The notes under the pieces were generated by a model. That model saw nothing but the letters and a program-made list of their open reading frames with translations, was not told the DNA's origin and searched no databases. Positions 45,301-54,160 of a stretch of 64,000 nt of DNA are shown one piece after another. The first letter of the stretch is position 1. Each line of letters starts with the position of its first letter. A program made the translations under genes and the position numbers. Origin of the DNA: Bacteroides intestinalis (GTDB lineage: Bacteria; Bacteroidota; Bacteroidia; Bacteroidales; Bacteroidaceae); NCBI RefSeq assembly GCF_003464595.1, contig NZ_QRZF01000018.1, positions 65,100 through 129,099 on the forward strand. Direction: 5' to 3'.

Positions 45301-45417
45301 TACACGCTGGATGAGCCACTACTGAACCTGCCAACAGAGGAAGAAGAACGGCAGAAAGAAGAAAATCTGCCTACGGAAGAGGATGACCCGGAAAATGGTG
45401 TTATCTTTGAGGACTGA
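42385..45417 (+). CDS. SprE/PorW-like TPR lipoprotein
   Basis: 1010 aa lipoprotein (LMLVAGC, Cys21; TTG start at 42385, since a later ATG would destroy the signal peptide). The sequence after the Cys (NTAGTRFYHALTTRYNVYFNGNEAY) is the signature of SprE/PorW, and many TPR repeats follow (about 180-400 and 620-740). A charged Ala/Glu coiled coil (about 430-470; EEAERKAAEEAEREANRQK) and a Pro/Glu-rich end complete it. In Porphyromonas and Flavobacterium these proteins belong to type IX secretion and gliding. Bacteroides generally lack that secretion system, so the role here is unclear. It overlaps the reading of porX by context only. Confidence 0.82.
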   Translation: MKRKAILLVGILVTLMLVAGCSTRKNTAGTRFYHALTTRYNVYFNGNEAYKAGLQAQQQGNKDNYMEMLPLYPIGNKETTGIGTSDYERAIEKAQKAIRQHSIKRRPIRKPGRAYTDEYKKWLARREFNPFINRAWMLLGKAQYQKGDFPEAAATFSYITRLYDGQTNITSEALIWLSRCYSALGWQYDAEDALSRVNNDSLPPALAVPYASATGNFLLGSQRYREAIPHLEKTARKEKNKQQKARCYYLLGQTYQTLQQPEQAYQAYSKVIRLNPPYELALSARIRQTEVMPTANSRKITGKLLRLSKDEKNKEYLDQIYYALGNVYLAEKDTVQALAAYHKGIEKSTRNGVEKGVLQLTLGNLYWQQARYAEAQKAYAEAIGLIDKAHREYATITSRSEILDELVPHTNAIQLQDSLQHLARLPEAERMAAVEKIIAQMIAREEAERKAAEEAEREANRQKMREEAESQSPATSIISRPGQENTVTTPQTLQPTIGGKQDWYFYNPQLVEQGKAEFQRLWGRRKLEDNWRRKNKTVVALDDFEAIDYSEPEEGVAKGDTIHGNRENETMDSSIPRKEESEKNTADSIAGDTHRPEYYLAQIPLTEEAMQASNILLSEALYGAGMIFKDLMQDFKRAEAAFERLVRQFPDFTQADEAYYQLFLTELALNYYGELPALQRAEKYKAELIARFPKSRYAKTLADPDFAENAVYGKQREDSLYARAYKHFQLGDTTTVRAAEHLSAEIYPLGQHRPKFMFLNAVTRLQGGETDQFLAILKELVQQYPQNEITDLAAHILKGVQEGRLLARDSHTFGSIWQRRNAELAEAGKLTGDSLSGSAILPPDSAFSTERNTPFLFILAYEEGKVNENMLLFEVARYNFSTFLVKNFDLAFAHERGIGMLQIRPFSNYDEAQQYFRRLYANPEMATRLSGMRAILISEANYEQLIKQYSFDDYDTFYRAHFSSIPEPELKGYTLDEPLLNLPTEEEERQKEENLPTEEDDPENGVIFED

Positions 45418-45433
45418 AAAAGTGAGTAGTGTT

Positions 45434-46993
45434 ATGAAGAAAGATAAACTCCTTTGGGTAGACGATGAGATCAGCTTGCTGCGACCGCACATCCTGTTTC
45501 TGGAAGGCAAAGGTTACGAAGTAGACACCGTAACCAACGGACAGGATGCACTGGACCGTTGCCGTGCTACAACCTATGACCTGATCTTTCTGGATGAAAA
45601 CATGCCTGGGCTGAGCGGCCTGCAAACACTGGCTTTGATAAAAGATATCTGCCCCACCGTCCCTGTGGTCATGATCACCAAGAGTGAAGAGGAAAATATC
45701 ATGGACATGGCTATCGGCCAGAAAATTGCAGATTACCTGATCAAGCCCGTCAATCCCAATCAAATATTATTATCGCTAAAGAAGAACCTGCACCGCCGGG
45801 ATATTGTCAGCGAAGCCGCACAAACCGGTTATCAGCAGAGCTTTGGTAAGATAGGCATGCAGATTAATGACTCACTAACGGCAGCCGACTGGATGGAGTT
45901 ATATCGCCGCCTTGTTTATTGGGAACTGGAACTGGAAGCTACAGACAGCCCCATGAGCGAAATGCTTGCCATGCAGAAAACAGAAGCCAACAGTGCTTTT
46001 GCGAAATTCATCAAAAGGAACTATGCAGATTGGGTATCAGCTAAAGATGCGCCTGCCGATCGTCCTCTGATGAGTCCGGATCTTTTCAAGCGTATTCTTT
46101 TCCCGGCACTGGACAAAGGCGAGAAGGTTTTCTTCATCGTGCTCGATAATTTCCGTTACGACCAGTGGCGCGTACTTGCCGACGAATTATCCGGTCTGTT
46201 CAATATAGACGAGCAACTCTATTTCAGCATTCTGCCCACTGCCACACAATATGCCCGTAACGCTATTTTTTCCGGTCTGATGCCTGACCAAATAGCTAAA
46301 TTATTTCCGAAACTGTGGGTAGATGAAGACGAAGAAGAAAACAAAAACCTGAACGAGGCTCCACTGATACGTACAATCATTGAGCGTTATCGCCGCAACG
46401 ATACATTCTCTTATCATAAAATCAATGATGCAGCCGGTGCAGAACGTTTACTGGCACAACTCCCTGCCCTGGCACAGAATGACTTAAACGTTGCCGTGTT
46501 CAATTTCATCGATATGTTGAGCCATAGTCGTACAGAGAGTAAAATGATACGTGAACTCGCTTCTACTGAAGCTGCCTATCGCAGCATTACCCTTTCATGG
46601 TTCCGCCATTCACCCTTGAGCGATCTTCTGAAAGCACTTGCATCCCGTCAATATCGTGTCATTATCACGACCGACCACGGCAGTATCCGCGTAGATAACC
46701 CTGTAAAAGTACAGAGCAACAGTAAAGAAATCAATGCCAACCTGCGCTATAAGCTATCACGCAATATGGCATACAACCCCAAACAGGTATTCGAAATCAC
46801 CCGCCCAGCCGAGATACACCTTCCCTCACCCAATGTGAGTACGCGCTATATCTTTGCCACAGGACGCGATTTCTTTGCCTACCCCAATAACTACAACCAT
46901 TATGTCAGTTACTACACCAATACCTTCCAGCACGGAGGTATTTCGATGGAGGAAATGATAATCCCGCTCATCACACTGAGCGGACGAAGCTGA
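45434..46993 (+). CDS. porX: PorX: response regulator with PglZ domain
   Basis: 519 aa. The N-terminal receiver domain (KLLWVDDE, phospho-acceptor Asp54 in LIFLDENMPG, conserved Thr/Ser and Lys in MITKSEE and LIKPVNPNQ) is followed by helical linkers and a C-terminal PglZ alkaline-phosphatase-like domain (FIVLDNFRYDQW, FNFIDMLSHSRTES, VIITTDHGSIRV). This is the PorX architecture; PorX governs type IX secretion genes in Porphyromonas. The ATG at 45434 is chosen over an upstream frame within the SprE gene because KKDKLLWVDDE starts a canonical receiver domain. It begins 16 nt after the SprE-like gene. Confidence 0.9.
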   Translation: MKKDKLLWVDDEISLLRPHILFLEGKGYEVDTVTNGQDALDRCRATTYDLIFLDENMPGLSGLQTLALIKDICPTVPVVMITKSEEENIMDMAIGQKIADYLIKPVNPNQILLSLKKNLHRRDIVSEAAQTGYQQSFGKIGMQINDSLTAADWMELYRRLVYWELELEATDSPMSEMLAMQKTEANSAFAKFIKRNYADWVSAKDAPADRPLMSPDLFKRILFPALDKGEKVFFIVLDNFRYDQWRVLADELSGLFNIDEQLYFSILPTATQYARNAIFSGLMPDQIAKLFPKLWVDEDEEENKNLNEAPLIRTIIERYRRNDTFSYHKINDAAGAERLLAQLPALAQNDLNVAVFNFIDMLSHSRTESKMIRELASTEAAYRSITLSWFRHSPLSDLLKALASRQYRVIITTDHGSIRVDNPVKVQSNSKEINANLRYKLSRNMAYNPKQVFEITRPAEIHLPSPNVSTRYIFATGRDFFAYPNNYNHYVSYYTNTFQHGGISMEEMIIPLITLSGRS

Positions 46994-47018
46994 AAGTAAA
47001 TTGTAAATTCAATCTAAT

Positions 47019-47444
47019 ATGGAAATTAAAATTCAATCTCTGGACCATATCCATGAAGCCGCCCGCGAGTTTATCGCTGCTATGGGCGACAACACTGTTT
47101 TTGCTCTCTATGGAAAGATGGGAGCCGGTAAAACTACTTTTGTCAAAGCACTTTGTCAGGAACTGGGTGTTGAAGATGTCGTTACATCACCCACTTTTGC
47201 CGTTATCAACGAGTATCGTTCGGACATAGCGGGAGAACTCATTTACCATTTCGACTTCTATCGTATCAAGAAGCTGGAAGAAGTATATGATATGGGTTAT
47301 GAGGATTATTTCTACAGTGGGGCACTCTGTTTCATTGAATGGCCGGAGTTGGTAGAAGAACTGTTGCCGGGCAATACAGTGAAAGTAACCATCGAAGAAC
47401 TGGAAGATGGTTCACGCAAGTTGACAATGGAAAACTTAGGTTAA
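47019..47444 (+). CDS. tsaE: tRNA threonylcarbamoyladenosine biosynthesis ATPase TsaE
   Basis: 141 aa. TsaE hydrolyses ATP within the TsaBDE complex that makes the t6A base at position 37 of ANN-decoding tRNAs. Walker [11 protein letters not shown] lies at about residues 32-41; [12 protein letters not shown] and [23 protein letters not shown] are standard TsaE blocks, and [13 protein letters not shown] closes the core. Normal length. It follows porX by 25 nt and is followed 6 nt later by a small membrane-protein gene. ATG start. Confidence 0.95.
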   Translation: MEIKIQSLDHIHEAAREFIAAMGDNTVFALYGKMGAGKTTFVKALCQELGVEDVVTSPTFAVINEYRSDIAGELIYHFDFYRIKKLEEVYDMGYEDYFYSGALCFIEWPELVEELLPGNTVKVTIEELEDGSRKLTMENLG

Positions 47445-47450
47445 TATCTT

Positions 47451-47666
47451 ATGAGTCAATACATCGTACAAGGCATCTTTGCAGTAGCCGGCATTATTTC
47501 ATTACTGGCAGCAATATTGGACTGGGAGTGGTTCTTCACTGCCCGCAATACACAATTCGCTGTAAAAAGTGTGGGAAGAAAACGTGCCCGGTTATTCTAT
47601 GGTGTACTGGGAGTTATTCTTATCGGAATGTCAATGTTCTTCTTTCTGAATACACCGCCGGTATAA
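47451..47666 (+). CDS. Small two-helix membrane protein, Imm17-like
   Basis: 71 aa with two membrane helices (about 5-24 and 48-67) and a basic middle loop (VKSVGRKRARLF). The length and pattern (ILDWEWFF then RxxGRKxARxFY) resemble the family annotated as immunity protein 17. No toxin gene is adjacent, so an immunity role is not supported by context here; the label describes resemblance only. It is the last gene of the aroA-to-tsaE run and is followed by a strong two-way terminator. Confidence 0.7.
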   Translation: MSQYIVQGIFAVAGIISLLAAILDWEWFFTARNTQFAVKSVGRKRARLFYGVLGVILIGMSMFFFLNTPPV

Positions 47667-47667
47667 C

Positions 47668-47705
47668 TTTTTAGGCGCGGATTACTCGTAATCCGCGCCT
47701 AAAAA
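47668..47705. terminator. Bidirectional terminator between convergent genes
   Basis: An 18-bp perfect stem with a 2-nt loop (…AGGCGCGGATTAC-TC-GTAATCCGCGCCT…) has T-runs on both sides. It serves the plus-strand operon and the minus-strand RND operon. Confidence 0.92.
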
Positions 47706-47724
47706 ATAAAAACAGGTTAAGCCT

Positions 47725-49101
47725 CTATTGCCATCCTCCGCCAAGTGCTTTATATAACCGCACCAACGTTATCTGCTTATCCCGTATCGCATTGCTTAAA
47801 CCTATCTGTGCATCAAAATATCCACGTTGTGCATCCAGCACATCCAAATATCCGATCACTCCGTTAATATACTGTAACTGAGCCAACTCTACATTACTCC
47901 GTGCCGCTTGTTCCAGTTGTAGACGCGATTCATAAATCTCTTTGATTTTACTGAAATCCACAATGGCATTCCGCGCATCCTTAAATGCTATCAATACTGA
48001 TTTCTCATAAGAATACACCTCTTGTTCATAAGCTGCTTTCTTTGCTTTTAACATTGCGCGGTTCTTTCCCATAGCAAACAAGGGCGTCAGTAATGATCCG
48101 CTCAAAAAATGATATGGTGATTTCAGGAAATCCGAGAACTCAGCACTCTCCAAACCATAATGCGCTGTCAAAGCCAAACGAGGAAACATATTGGTATATG
48201 CAAGCCCCACTGATGCATTGGCTGCAATCAACTTTTGTTCCGCCTGACGTACGTCCGGACGACGTTCCAATAATGTGGAAGGAAGTCCAACAGGCAGGCT
48301 TTCCGGTAATTTCACTTCTTCCGGCAATACAGAACGTGCAATCTTCTGCGGATAATCACCAGCCAGGAATGCTATATCATTCTCTTTTATGGAAATCTTT
48401 CGCTCCAGATCCGGTACCAAGGTCGCAGTACGTGCCAATTCCACCTGTGCCTGTTGATAAGAAGTCTCCGAAGTCAGTCCGCCTTCAAAACGAAGCTTTG
48501 CCAAACGAACTCCCTCTTTACGGGCATTCAGTGTCTGCCGCACAATAGCCAATTCATTATCCAAGGCTACCAATTCAAAATACGCCTGAGCCACTTCTGC
48601 CACCAGACTCATTTTCAGTGCCCGTTGTGCTTCTATCGAACCCAGGAAATCTGCCATACTCTTATCTTTTGCCCAACGCAGGTTTCCCCAAAGGTCCACT
48701 TCCCATGAGACTATTGCTTTGGCTTCATAACTCCGGTCCGAATCGTAATTATCTCCGCCATAGTTTTCCGCCTCCTTGTCTGCATACAGCTTTCCACTGA
48801 CTTGTGGGAAAAGATTAGCAAAGTCAATGCGTTTCATTGCTGCCAACTCCTTTACCCGTGCAGCAGCAATTTTCATATCTTTATTATATTCAAGAGTACG
48901 CTCAATAAGTGCTTGCAGCGTGGTATCAGTATAGAGTTCCCACCATTGCCGATCGGCAATAGAAAGTGTGTCCTGTTCTGTAGAGTCAAGTTGCTGCGGC
49001 AAATTCAACTCCGGACGTGCATAGTGTTTACCCAACTGGCAGGAACTGAACGCCAGTACCACCAACGCCATCATACCATATATTGTATATTTTCTTTTCA
49101 T
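47725..49101 (-). CDS. RND efflux outer-membrane lipoprotein (OprM/NodT family)
   Basis: 458 aa. A lipoprotein signal (AFSSC, Cys21) and the typical GKHYARPEL start mark an OprM-type duct. Internal markers are REWWELYTD-like RQWWELYTDTTLQ, a long coiled coil, LPVGLPSTLLERRPDVRQAEQKL and the repeated C-terminal helix SNVELAQLQYINGVIGYLDVL. It closes the AcrA-AcrB-OprM operon, starting 3 nt after the pump gene ends, and probably exports drugs or bile salts across the outer membrane. ATG start. Confidence 0.93.
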   Translation of the reverse strand: MKRKYTIYGMMALVVLAFSSCQLGKHYARPELNLPQQLDSTEQDTLSIADRQWWELYTDTTLQALIERTLEYNKDMKIAAARVKELAAMKRIDFANLFPQVSGKLYADKEAENYGGDNYDSDRSYEAKAIVSWEVDLWGNLRWAKDKSMADFLGSIEAQRALKMSLVAEVAQAYFELVALDNELAIVRQTLNARKEGVRLAKLRFEGGLTSETSYQQAQVELARTATLVPDLERKISIKENDIAFLAGDYPQKIARSVLPEEVKLPESLPVGLPSTLLERRPDVRQAEQKLIAANASVGLAYTNMFPRLALTAHYGLESAEFSDFLKSPYHFLSGSLLTPLFAMGKNRAMLKAKKAAYEQEVYSYEKSVLIAFKDARNAIVDFSKIKEIYESRLQLEQAARSNVELAQLQYINGVIGYLDVLDAQRGYFDAQIGLSNAIRDKQITLVRLYKALGGGWQ

Positions 49102-49104
49102 AAC

Positions 49105-52100
49105 TTATCGTTTAAATCGCTTCGTAACTTTATTAATATTCGCGCTTTTCGCTTTTGCCTTCGCCTTATAAATCAGTACGAAGAAGAACGGGACTAAAAG
49201 AATACCTACCGTTACAGCCAGAATCATTCCGAAGAATACGCCTGTACCAATAGCCTGACGGCTTGCCGAACCCGGTCCACTGGCAATCACCATCGGCAGC
49301 ATACCGAGGATAAATGCCAAAGATGTCATCAAGATAGGGCGGAAACGCAACTGTGATGCATGCAAGGCTGCTTTAACTACATTCGCACCATGATCTACCT
49401 GTTCCTTAGCAAATTCTACAATCAAGATTGCATTCTTTGCCGCCAGTCCGACTAACATAACCAGCCCGATCTGGAAATAGACATCATTCTCCAAGCCGCA
49501 AGCCCATACTCCGAGATAAGCTCCCAATGCGGCAATCGGCAATGAAAGTAATACCGCAATCGGCACTGTCCAACTTTCGTAAAGGGCAGCCAGGAAGAGG
49601 AATACAAACAGGAATACCAGTGCCAACACCATTGCCGTCTGTCCGCCGGCCTGCTTCTCCTGATATGAAAGTCCACTCCATTCCACACCTATGTTCTCCG
49701 GCAAATGCTCACGGGCAATCTGCTCAATAATCTCCATTGCCTGACCGGAACTATAGCCGTCGGCTGCTCCACCACGGATCACAGCACTGTTGAACATATT
49801 GAAACGCTTGATGCTACCCGGCCCCGTGGTATATGAGGTAGTTCCGAGGGAAGTTAGCGGTATCATCACATTATCCGCCCCACGTACAAAGAACAGGTTG
49901 ATATTTTCCTTATGTTCCCTGTAAGGTGCTTCTGCCTGGATATATACACGATAGATACGGTTAAACATATTGAAGTCGTTTACATATACCGAACCAGTAT
50001 AAGCTTTCATGGTTGAAAACACATCTGCCAGCGGCACACCTGCCAGTTTCACCTTATCACGGTCTACATCGAAATAGAGTTGCGGAATATCTGCCTGCAA
50101 AGATGATGATAACCCGGATAATTCCTTGCGTTGTGAAGCGTAATACATCAACGTATCTGTCGCTTGTACCAGATTATCAAAAGTAGCGTCTCCACGTGCT
50201 TCGAGTTGCATTTCGAAACCACCCGAACTTCCCAGTCCCGGGATAACCGGCGGTGTGGAAAGATATACCTTACACTCGGGATACTCCTGCAAATCCTTTT
50301 TCACCTGAGCCATTACCTCATCGATAGTCTGTCCGTCACGTGCACCCCACGGTTTCAGAATAACAGTCAATTCACTGCGTGCCTGGCTGCTACCCACACG
50401 GGGGCTACTACCTACTACGCTCTGAACATACTCTACAGCCGGATTCAGCATCAGATATTCTATAGCACGTTCCGATACGATTCGCGTACGCTCCAGTGTC
50501 GCACCCTCAGGCAATTCCAATTCCACTTTAAAGTATCCTTGATCTTCTACAGGCAGGAAGCTGGTCGGTATCAGGCGGTTTATCAGCAAAATAGCCACCA
50601 GTACTATACCAAATGCACTCAATACCCTGCGGGGATTACCTATCACACGTGAAATCTGGCGAACATACTTACGGTTACCCGTATTCAGTGCGTAGTTGAT
50701 ATAGCGGAATACAATATTCTTCCGTTTATGAGATTCCGGTTTCAATATCAATGAACACATCACCGGACTCAGAGTCAGCGCAACAACTGTAGAAAGCAAT
50801 ACGGAAACCACAATTGTCACCGTAAACTGACGATAAAGCTGCCCTGTGATACCACCGAGGAAACTAACCGGTACAAATACGGCTGCCAATACCAGAGACG
50901 TAGCAATAATCGCTCCCGTCAATCCTTCCATCGCTTTCTTTGTAGCCTCGTAAGGTGGCAGTTTCTCTTCATGCATGATGCGCTCCACATTCTCTACCAC
51001 CACAATGGCATCATCCACCACAATACCAATGGCAAGTACTAATCCAAGTAAGGTAAGTATATTAAGAGAGAAACCGAATATCAGCATGAAACCAAACGTA
51101 CCAATCAGAGAGATAGGTACTGCTACAATCGGAATCAGGGTAGCACGCCAGCTTTGCAATGATAAGAATACTACGATAATCACCAGTATCAATGCTTCAA
51201 ACAAAGTCTTGTATACTTCGTGGATAGACTCTGAAATGTAAGTAGTCATATCAAATGGAATCTCGTAACTCAATCCGTCAGGAAAGTTATTGCTGATTTC
51301 ATCCATTGCCTTTTTCACATTCTCCGCCACTTCCATAGCATTGGCGCCCGGAAGCATATAGATACCTAACACAGCCGCATTCTCACCATTGATGCTACTC
51401 TCCGTATTGTACGAAGAAGCCTCCAATGAGATACGTGCCACGTCACGCAAACGGATAATGGAACCATCCGCATTAGCGCGAATTACGATTTCCTCAAACT
51501 GTCCTACTGTAGAAAGACGTCCCTGCGTTGTAATAGGAATGGTAATATCCAATCCTGTCACAGGTTGTTGTCCCAATACACCAGCTGCAGATTCACGATT
51601 CTGATCTTTCAGAGCATTCTGCAAATCGGCTACGGTCAGTCCAAAGTTTGCCAACTTATCCGGTTGCACCCAAATCTGCATAGCATAGTAACGGCTACCA
51701 ATATTCGACACACGACCCACACCGGGAATACGGCGAAGTAAATCGAGCACATTCAATGTAGCAAAGTTACTCAGATAAATTTCATCAAACTTTGGATCAG
51801 AAGACCTCAGACAGATAGTCATTAACTGGCTGGCTGCCTGTTTTTCTACGGATATACCGTTTTGTACCACCTCTGCCGGAAGACGGGATTCCGCCAACTT
51901 CAAGCGGTTCTGTATTTCAACCGCTGCCAAGTCAGGATCAGCAGAAATATCAAATGTTACTGTAGCTGAGAAACCACCGGAGTTTGAGCTATTGGACTCC
52001 ATGTAGAGCATTCCCGGCGTTCCGTTCAACTCTTGCTCAATAGGTGTAGCAACCGCTTGAGATACCGTCAGCGCACTGGCACCGGGATACGAAGCACTAA

Positions 52101-52236
52101 TCTTCACCACCGGTGGCGTAATCTGCGGATATTGGTCAATGGGAAGCATCGTCAGTCCGATGATACCCACAATGACAATCAGTATAGAGATGACAGCCGA
52201 AAATACCGGTCTGTCTATAAAGAAACTTACTTTCAT
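49105..52236 (-). CDS. RND multidrug efflux pump, AcrB/MexB type (HAE1)
   Basis: 1043 aa, the normal length. Twelve membrane helices and two large periplasmic loops; SFFIDRPVFSAVISILIVIVGI is the HAE1 start, and GIVVDDAIVVVENVERIM (membrane helix 4, proton-relay Asp pair) and VKLAGVPLADVFSTMKAY are characteristic. AcrB-like proteins pump hydrophobic drugs, bile acids and solvents out, powered by protons. It sits between the acrA and oprM genes and should form the tripartite complex. ATG start. Confidence 0.95.
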   Translation of the reverse strand: MKVSFFIDRPVFSAVISILIVIVGIIGLTMLPIDQYPQITPPVVKISASYPGASALTVSQAVATPIEQELNGTPGMLYMESNSSNSGGFSATVTFDISADPDLAAVEIQNRLKLAESRLPAEVVQNGISVEKQAASQLMTICLRSSDPKFDEIYLSNFATLNVLDLLRRIPGVGRVSNIGSRYYAMQIWVQPDKLANFGLTVADLQNALKDQNRESAAGVLGQQPVTGLDITIPITTQGRLSTVGQFEEIVIRANADGSIIRLRDVARISLEASSYNTESSINGENAAVLGIYMLPGANAMEVAENVKKAMDEISNNFPDGLSYEIPFDMTTYISESIHEVYKTLFEALILVIIVVFLSLQSWRATLIPIVAVPISLIGTFGFMLIFGFSLNILTLLGLVLAIGIVVDDAIVVVENVERIMHEEKLPPYEATKKAMEGLTGAIIATSLVLAAVFVPVSFLGGITGQLYRQFTVTIVVSVLLSTVVALTLSPVMCSLILKPESHKRKNIVFRYINYALNTGNRKYVRQISRVIGNPRRVLSAFGIVLVAILLINRLIPTSFLPVEDQGYFKVELELPEGATLERTRIVSERAIEYLMLNPAVEYVQSVVGSSPRVGSSQARSELTVILKPWGARDGQTIDEVMAQVKKDLQEYPECKVYLSTPPVIPGLGSSGGFEMQLEARGDATFDNLVQATDTLMYYASQRKELSGLSSSLQADIPQLYFDVDRDKVKLAGVPLADVFSTMKAYTGSVYVNDFNMFNRIYRVYIQAEAPYREHKENINLFFVRGADNVMIPLTSLGTTSYTTGPGSIKRFNMFNSAVIRGGAADGYSSGQAMEIIEQIAREHLPENIGVEWSGLSYQEKQAGGQTAMVLALVFLFVFLFLAALYESWTVPIAVLLSLPIAALGAYLGVWACGLENDVYFQIGLVMLVGLAAKNAILIVEFAKEQVDHGANVVKAALHASQLRFRPILMTSLAFILGMLPMVIASGPGSASRQAIGTGVFFGMILAVTVGILLVPFFFVLIYKAKAKAKSANINKVTKRFKR

Positions 52237-52263
52237 ATGCGTCTGTTTTTTTATGATAATTTA

Positions 52264-52378
52264 GTTGACAAGGAGGTTAGTTGACAAGGGGACAAGGGCT
52301 ACGCTATATTTACGCAATCCTGATTTAACTATTATACCGAAGGCTCCTTGTCACCTTGTTCCCTTCTTCCCTCGTCAA
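52264..52378. repeat. Cluster of GACAAGG words in inverted arrangement
   Basis: GTTGACAAGG occurs at 52264 and 52280, and GACAAGG at 52291. CCTTGTC, CCTTGTT and CTCGTCAAC follow at 52346, 52354 and 52371 in the opposite sense. The second half encodes the last 15 residues of the AcrA protein, an acidic/basic tail (about residues 394-408) that looks low-complexity. Confidence 0.6.
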
Positions 52379-53558
52379 CTTCTTCTTCTTTCTTCAACAG
52401 GGCATTGTTAACTTTAACTTTCATACCCGGGCTCAGTTTATGGTATCCTTCTACCACTATTGTTTCACCCGGCACCAAACCTCTCTCCACCACTACTTGA
52501 TTCTGGAACTCCGGTCCTAACTCTATAAAACGACGTTCTACAGTAGAATCACGACGCATAACAAATACATAAGCACCACCTTTTTCTATAATAACAGACT
52601 TCAAGGGAACCACTGTTGCATTCTCCCGCACATCCAGCAACAGCTTCACTTTAGTAAACTGGCCCGGAAGCAATACGTGTTTCGGATTAGGCATTTCGGC
52701 ACGAACAGAGAAAGTACCGGTACGTGGATCAACCTGCGGTTCGGCAAAGTCGACCAAGCCTTTGAAAGGATAAACTGTATTATCGGCAAGTGTAATAGAA
52801 ATATTCGGCTGCCAGGAACGGGTAGAATCTTTCTGTCCCAGATTCACGTTACGTTCCTTGGTTTTCAGATAGTCTAATGCTGTCATACTGAAATCTACCA
52901 GTACCGTATCGCTTTTCACGATATTGGCAAGCAATGACTTGCCGCCCGTACCGACCAATGTACCAAGGTCTACATACCGTTCACTGATGTGTCCGGCCAG
53001 TGGAGAGCGAACCACTGTATATCCAAGTTCCAGTTCTGCCTGGTCAAGATCAGCCTGACTCATAGCAACACTGGCCACTGCCGTTTCATAAGCTGCCACC
53101 GCGTTATCCAAATCTAATTGACTGGCAGCATTTTGTTCATACAAAGGGCGAATGCGCTCCAGGTCACGTTGTGCTTTGCGTGCTTGTGCTTCATCTTTTT
53201 TCAACTGTGCACGAGCCTTATCCGCCTTAGCGCGATACTGATCCTGATTGATAACAAACAATACTTGATTCTTCGTCACATAAGTACCTTCTTCGAAAAG
53301 CATATTTTCCAGATACCCTTCTACGCGGGCACGCACTTCCACAAACTGTTGAGCGCGAACACGTCCCACGTATTCACCATAGATTTCGACATCATCTTGT
53401 GTCACCGGTTCCACAGCTACCACCGGCAGATCCGGTGCAGGGGCCGGACGATGAGTAATAAACCAGTAAATCGCTACTAACAGTACTATACCAATTGCGG
53501 CAATCACTGCCTGCTTTTTCGTTATTCTGAATTCTCTCTTTTTAAAAAACGGTTTCAT
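52332..53558 (-). CDS. RND efflux periplasmic adaptor AcrA
   Basis: 408 aa membrane-fusion protein. One N-terminal membrane helix (about 18-36) anchors it; there is no lipobox Cys. A lipoyl half (VEVRARVEGYLENMLFEEGTYV), a helical hairpin, the second lipoyl half (VVRSPLAGHISERYVDLGTLV), a beta-barrel and a membrane-proximal domain follow. The final 15 or so residues are a Glu/Arg/Lys-rich tail encoded by repeated sequence. The ATG at 53558 is chosen because it is preceded by AGAGAGC and the longer frame has no homologous sequence. First gene of the AcrAB-OprM operon. Confidence 0.92.
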   Translation of the reverse strand: MKPFFKKREFRITKKQAVIAAIGIVLLVAIYWFITHRPAPAPDLPVVAVEPVTQDDVEIYGEYVGRVRAQQFVEVRARVEGYLENMLFEEGTYVTKNQVLFVINQDQYRAKADKARAQLKKDEAQARKAQRDLERIRPLYEQNAASQLDLDNAVAAYETAVASVAMSQADLDQAELELGYTVVRSPLAGHISERYVDLGTLVGTGGKSLLANIVKSDTVLVDFSMTALDYLKTKERNVNLGQKDSTRSWQPNISITLADNTVYPFKGLVDFAEPQVDPRTGTFSVRAEMPNPKHVLLPGQFTKVKLLLDVRENATVVPLKSVIIEKGGAYVFVMRRDSTVERRFIELGPEFQNQVVVERGLVPGETIVVEGYHKLSPGMKVKVNNALLKKEEEVDEGRREQGDKEPSV

Positions 53559-53684
53559 AAGCTCTCTGTTTATGTTAATGTTAAAAACCCTATAAATAAA
53601 AAACACAACTGGCGTGCCAAAGTTCGATGGCTATACCTTTATTATTCATAGTCAAACCATTAAAGTTTTAACAAAGGATTATGG

Positions 53685-53724
53685 AAGTGGGGAATTCACT
53701 CTACAAGTGTGGAATTATTCCACA
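53685..53724. repeat. Two tandem 20-nt dyad units
   Basis: AAGTGGGGAATTCACTCTAC and AAGTGTGGAATTATTCCACA are head to tail. The second contains the dyad GTGGAATTATTCCAC; the first is a weaker form. They lie between acrA and the trailing terminator. Confidence 0.6.
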
Positions 53725-53728
53725 AAAA

Positions 53729-53753
53729 AAGTCCGAACAAGCTGTCCGGACTT
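53729..53753 (-). terminator. Terminator after the 112-aa acidic protein gene
   Basis: AAGTCCG/CGGACTT stem with an A-run on one side and a T-rich stretch on the other, so it could work both ways. It follows the stop at 53777 on the minus strand. Confidence 0.7.
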
Positions 53754-53776
53754 CTCTTTTACTTAACTGAAACTTC

Positions 53777-54115
53777 TTATTCTTCATCATCATCCAATGA
53801 CTCCGTATATTCCAGTTCTCCTTGAACTACAAACAGGATTTCTTCCGGATCATACTCACCCATCTCATCTTTGTGGGCTTCTTTGATGATGTAATCTACG
53901 ATTTGCCCCAGGTCGACTTCGATGCATCCATCTTCATCCGGCTTTGCATCCAGGATGCCGCTTTCAGAATAATACTCGTCAATCAAATCGAGGAAATAAT
54001 AGAGTTCATCTTCGGAGTATTTCTCCTTTAACTCCTGCGGCAAATAATTCTTGATGTATTCGATGGTTTTTTCGTCATCGAGATCATCCTTTAAGAAATC
54101 GTCTTCCAGTCCCAT
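53777..54115 (-). CDS. Small acidic protein, unknown function
   Basis: 112 aa, extremely Asp/Glu-rich (DDFLKDDLDDEKTIEY at the start, LDDDEE at the end), soluble and helical. I recognise no family. It lies 45 nt downstream of trxA on the same strand, with no clear terminator between, so the two are probably co-transcribed. ATG start at 54115. Its acidic nature could mark a chaperone-, DNA-mimic- or ribosome-associated protein, but none of these is supported beyond composition. Confidence 0.7.
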   Translation of the reverse strand: MGLEDDFLKDDLDDEKTIEYIKNYLPQELKEKYSEDELYYFLDLIDEYYSESGILDAKPDEDGCIEVDLGQIVDYIIKEAHKDEMGEYDPEEILFVVQGELEYTESLDDDEE

Positions 54116-54160
54116 AACAGTTAGTTTTTTTAAGGGTTAATACCTTATTATATTATGCTC

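Noticed and set aside
47451..47666. Polymorphic toxin immunity locus
   Set aside because: The protein looks Imm17-like but there is no toxin gene, and it sits in a housekeeping run.
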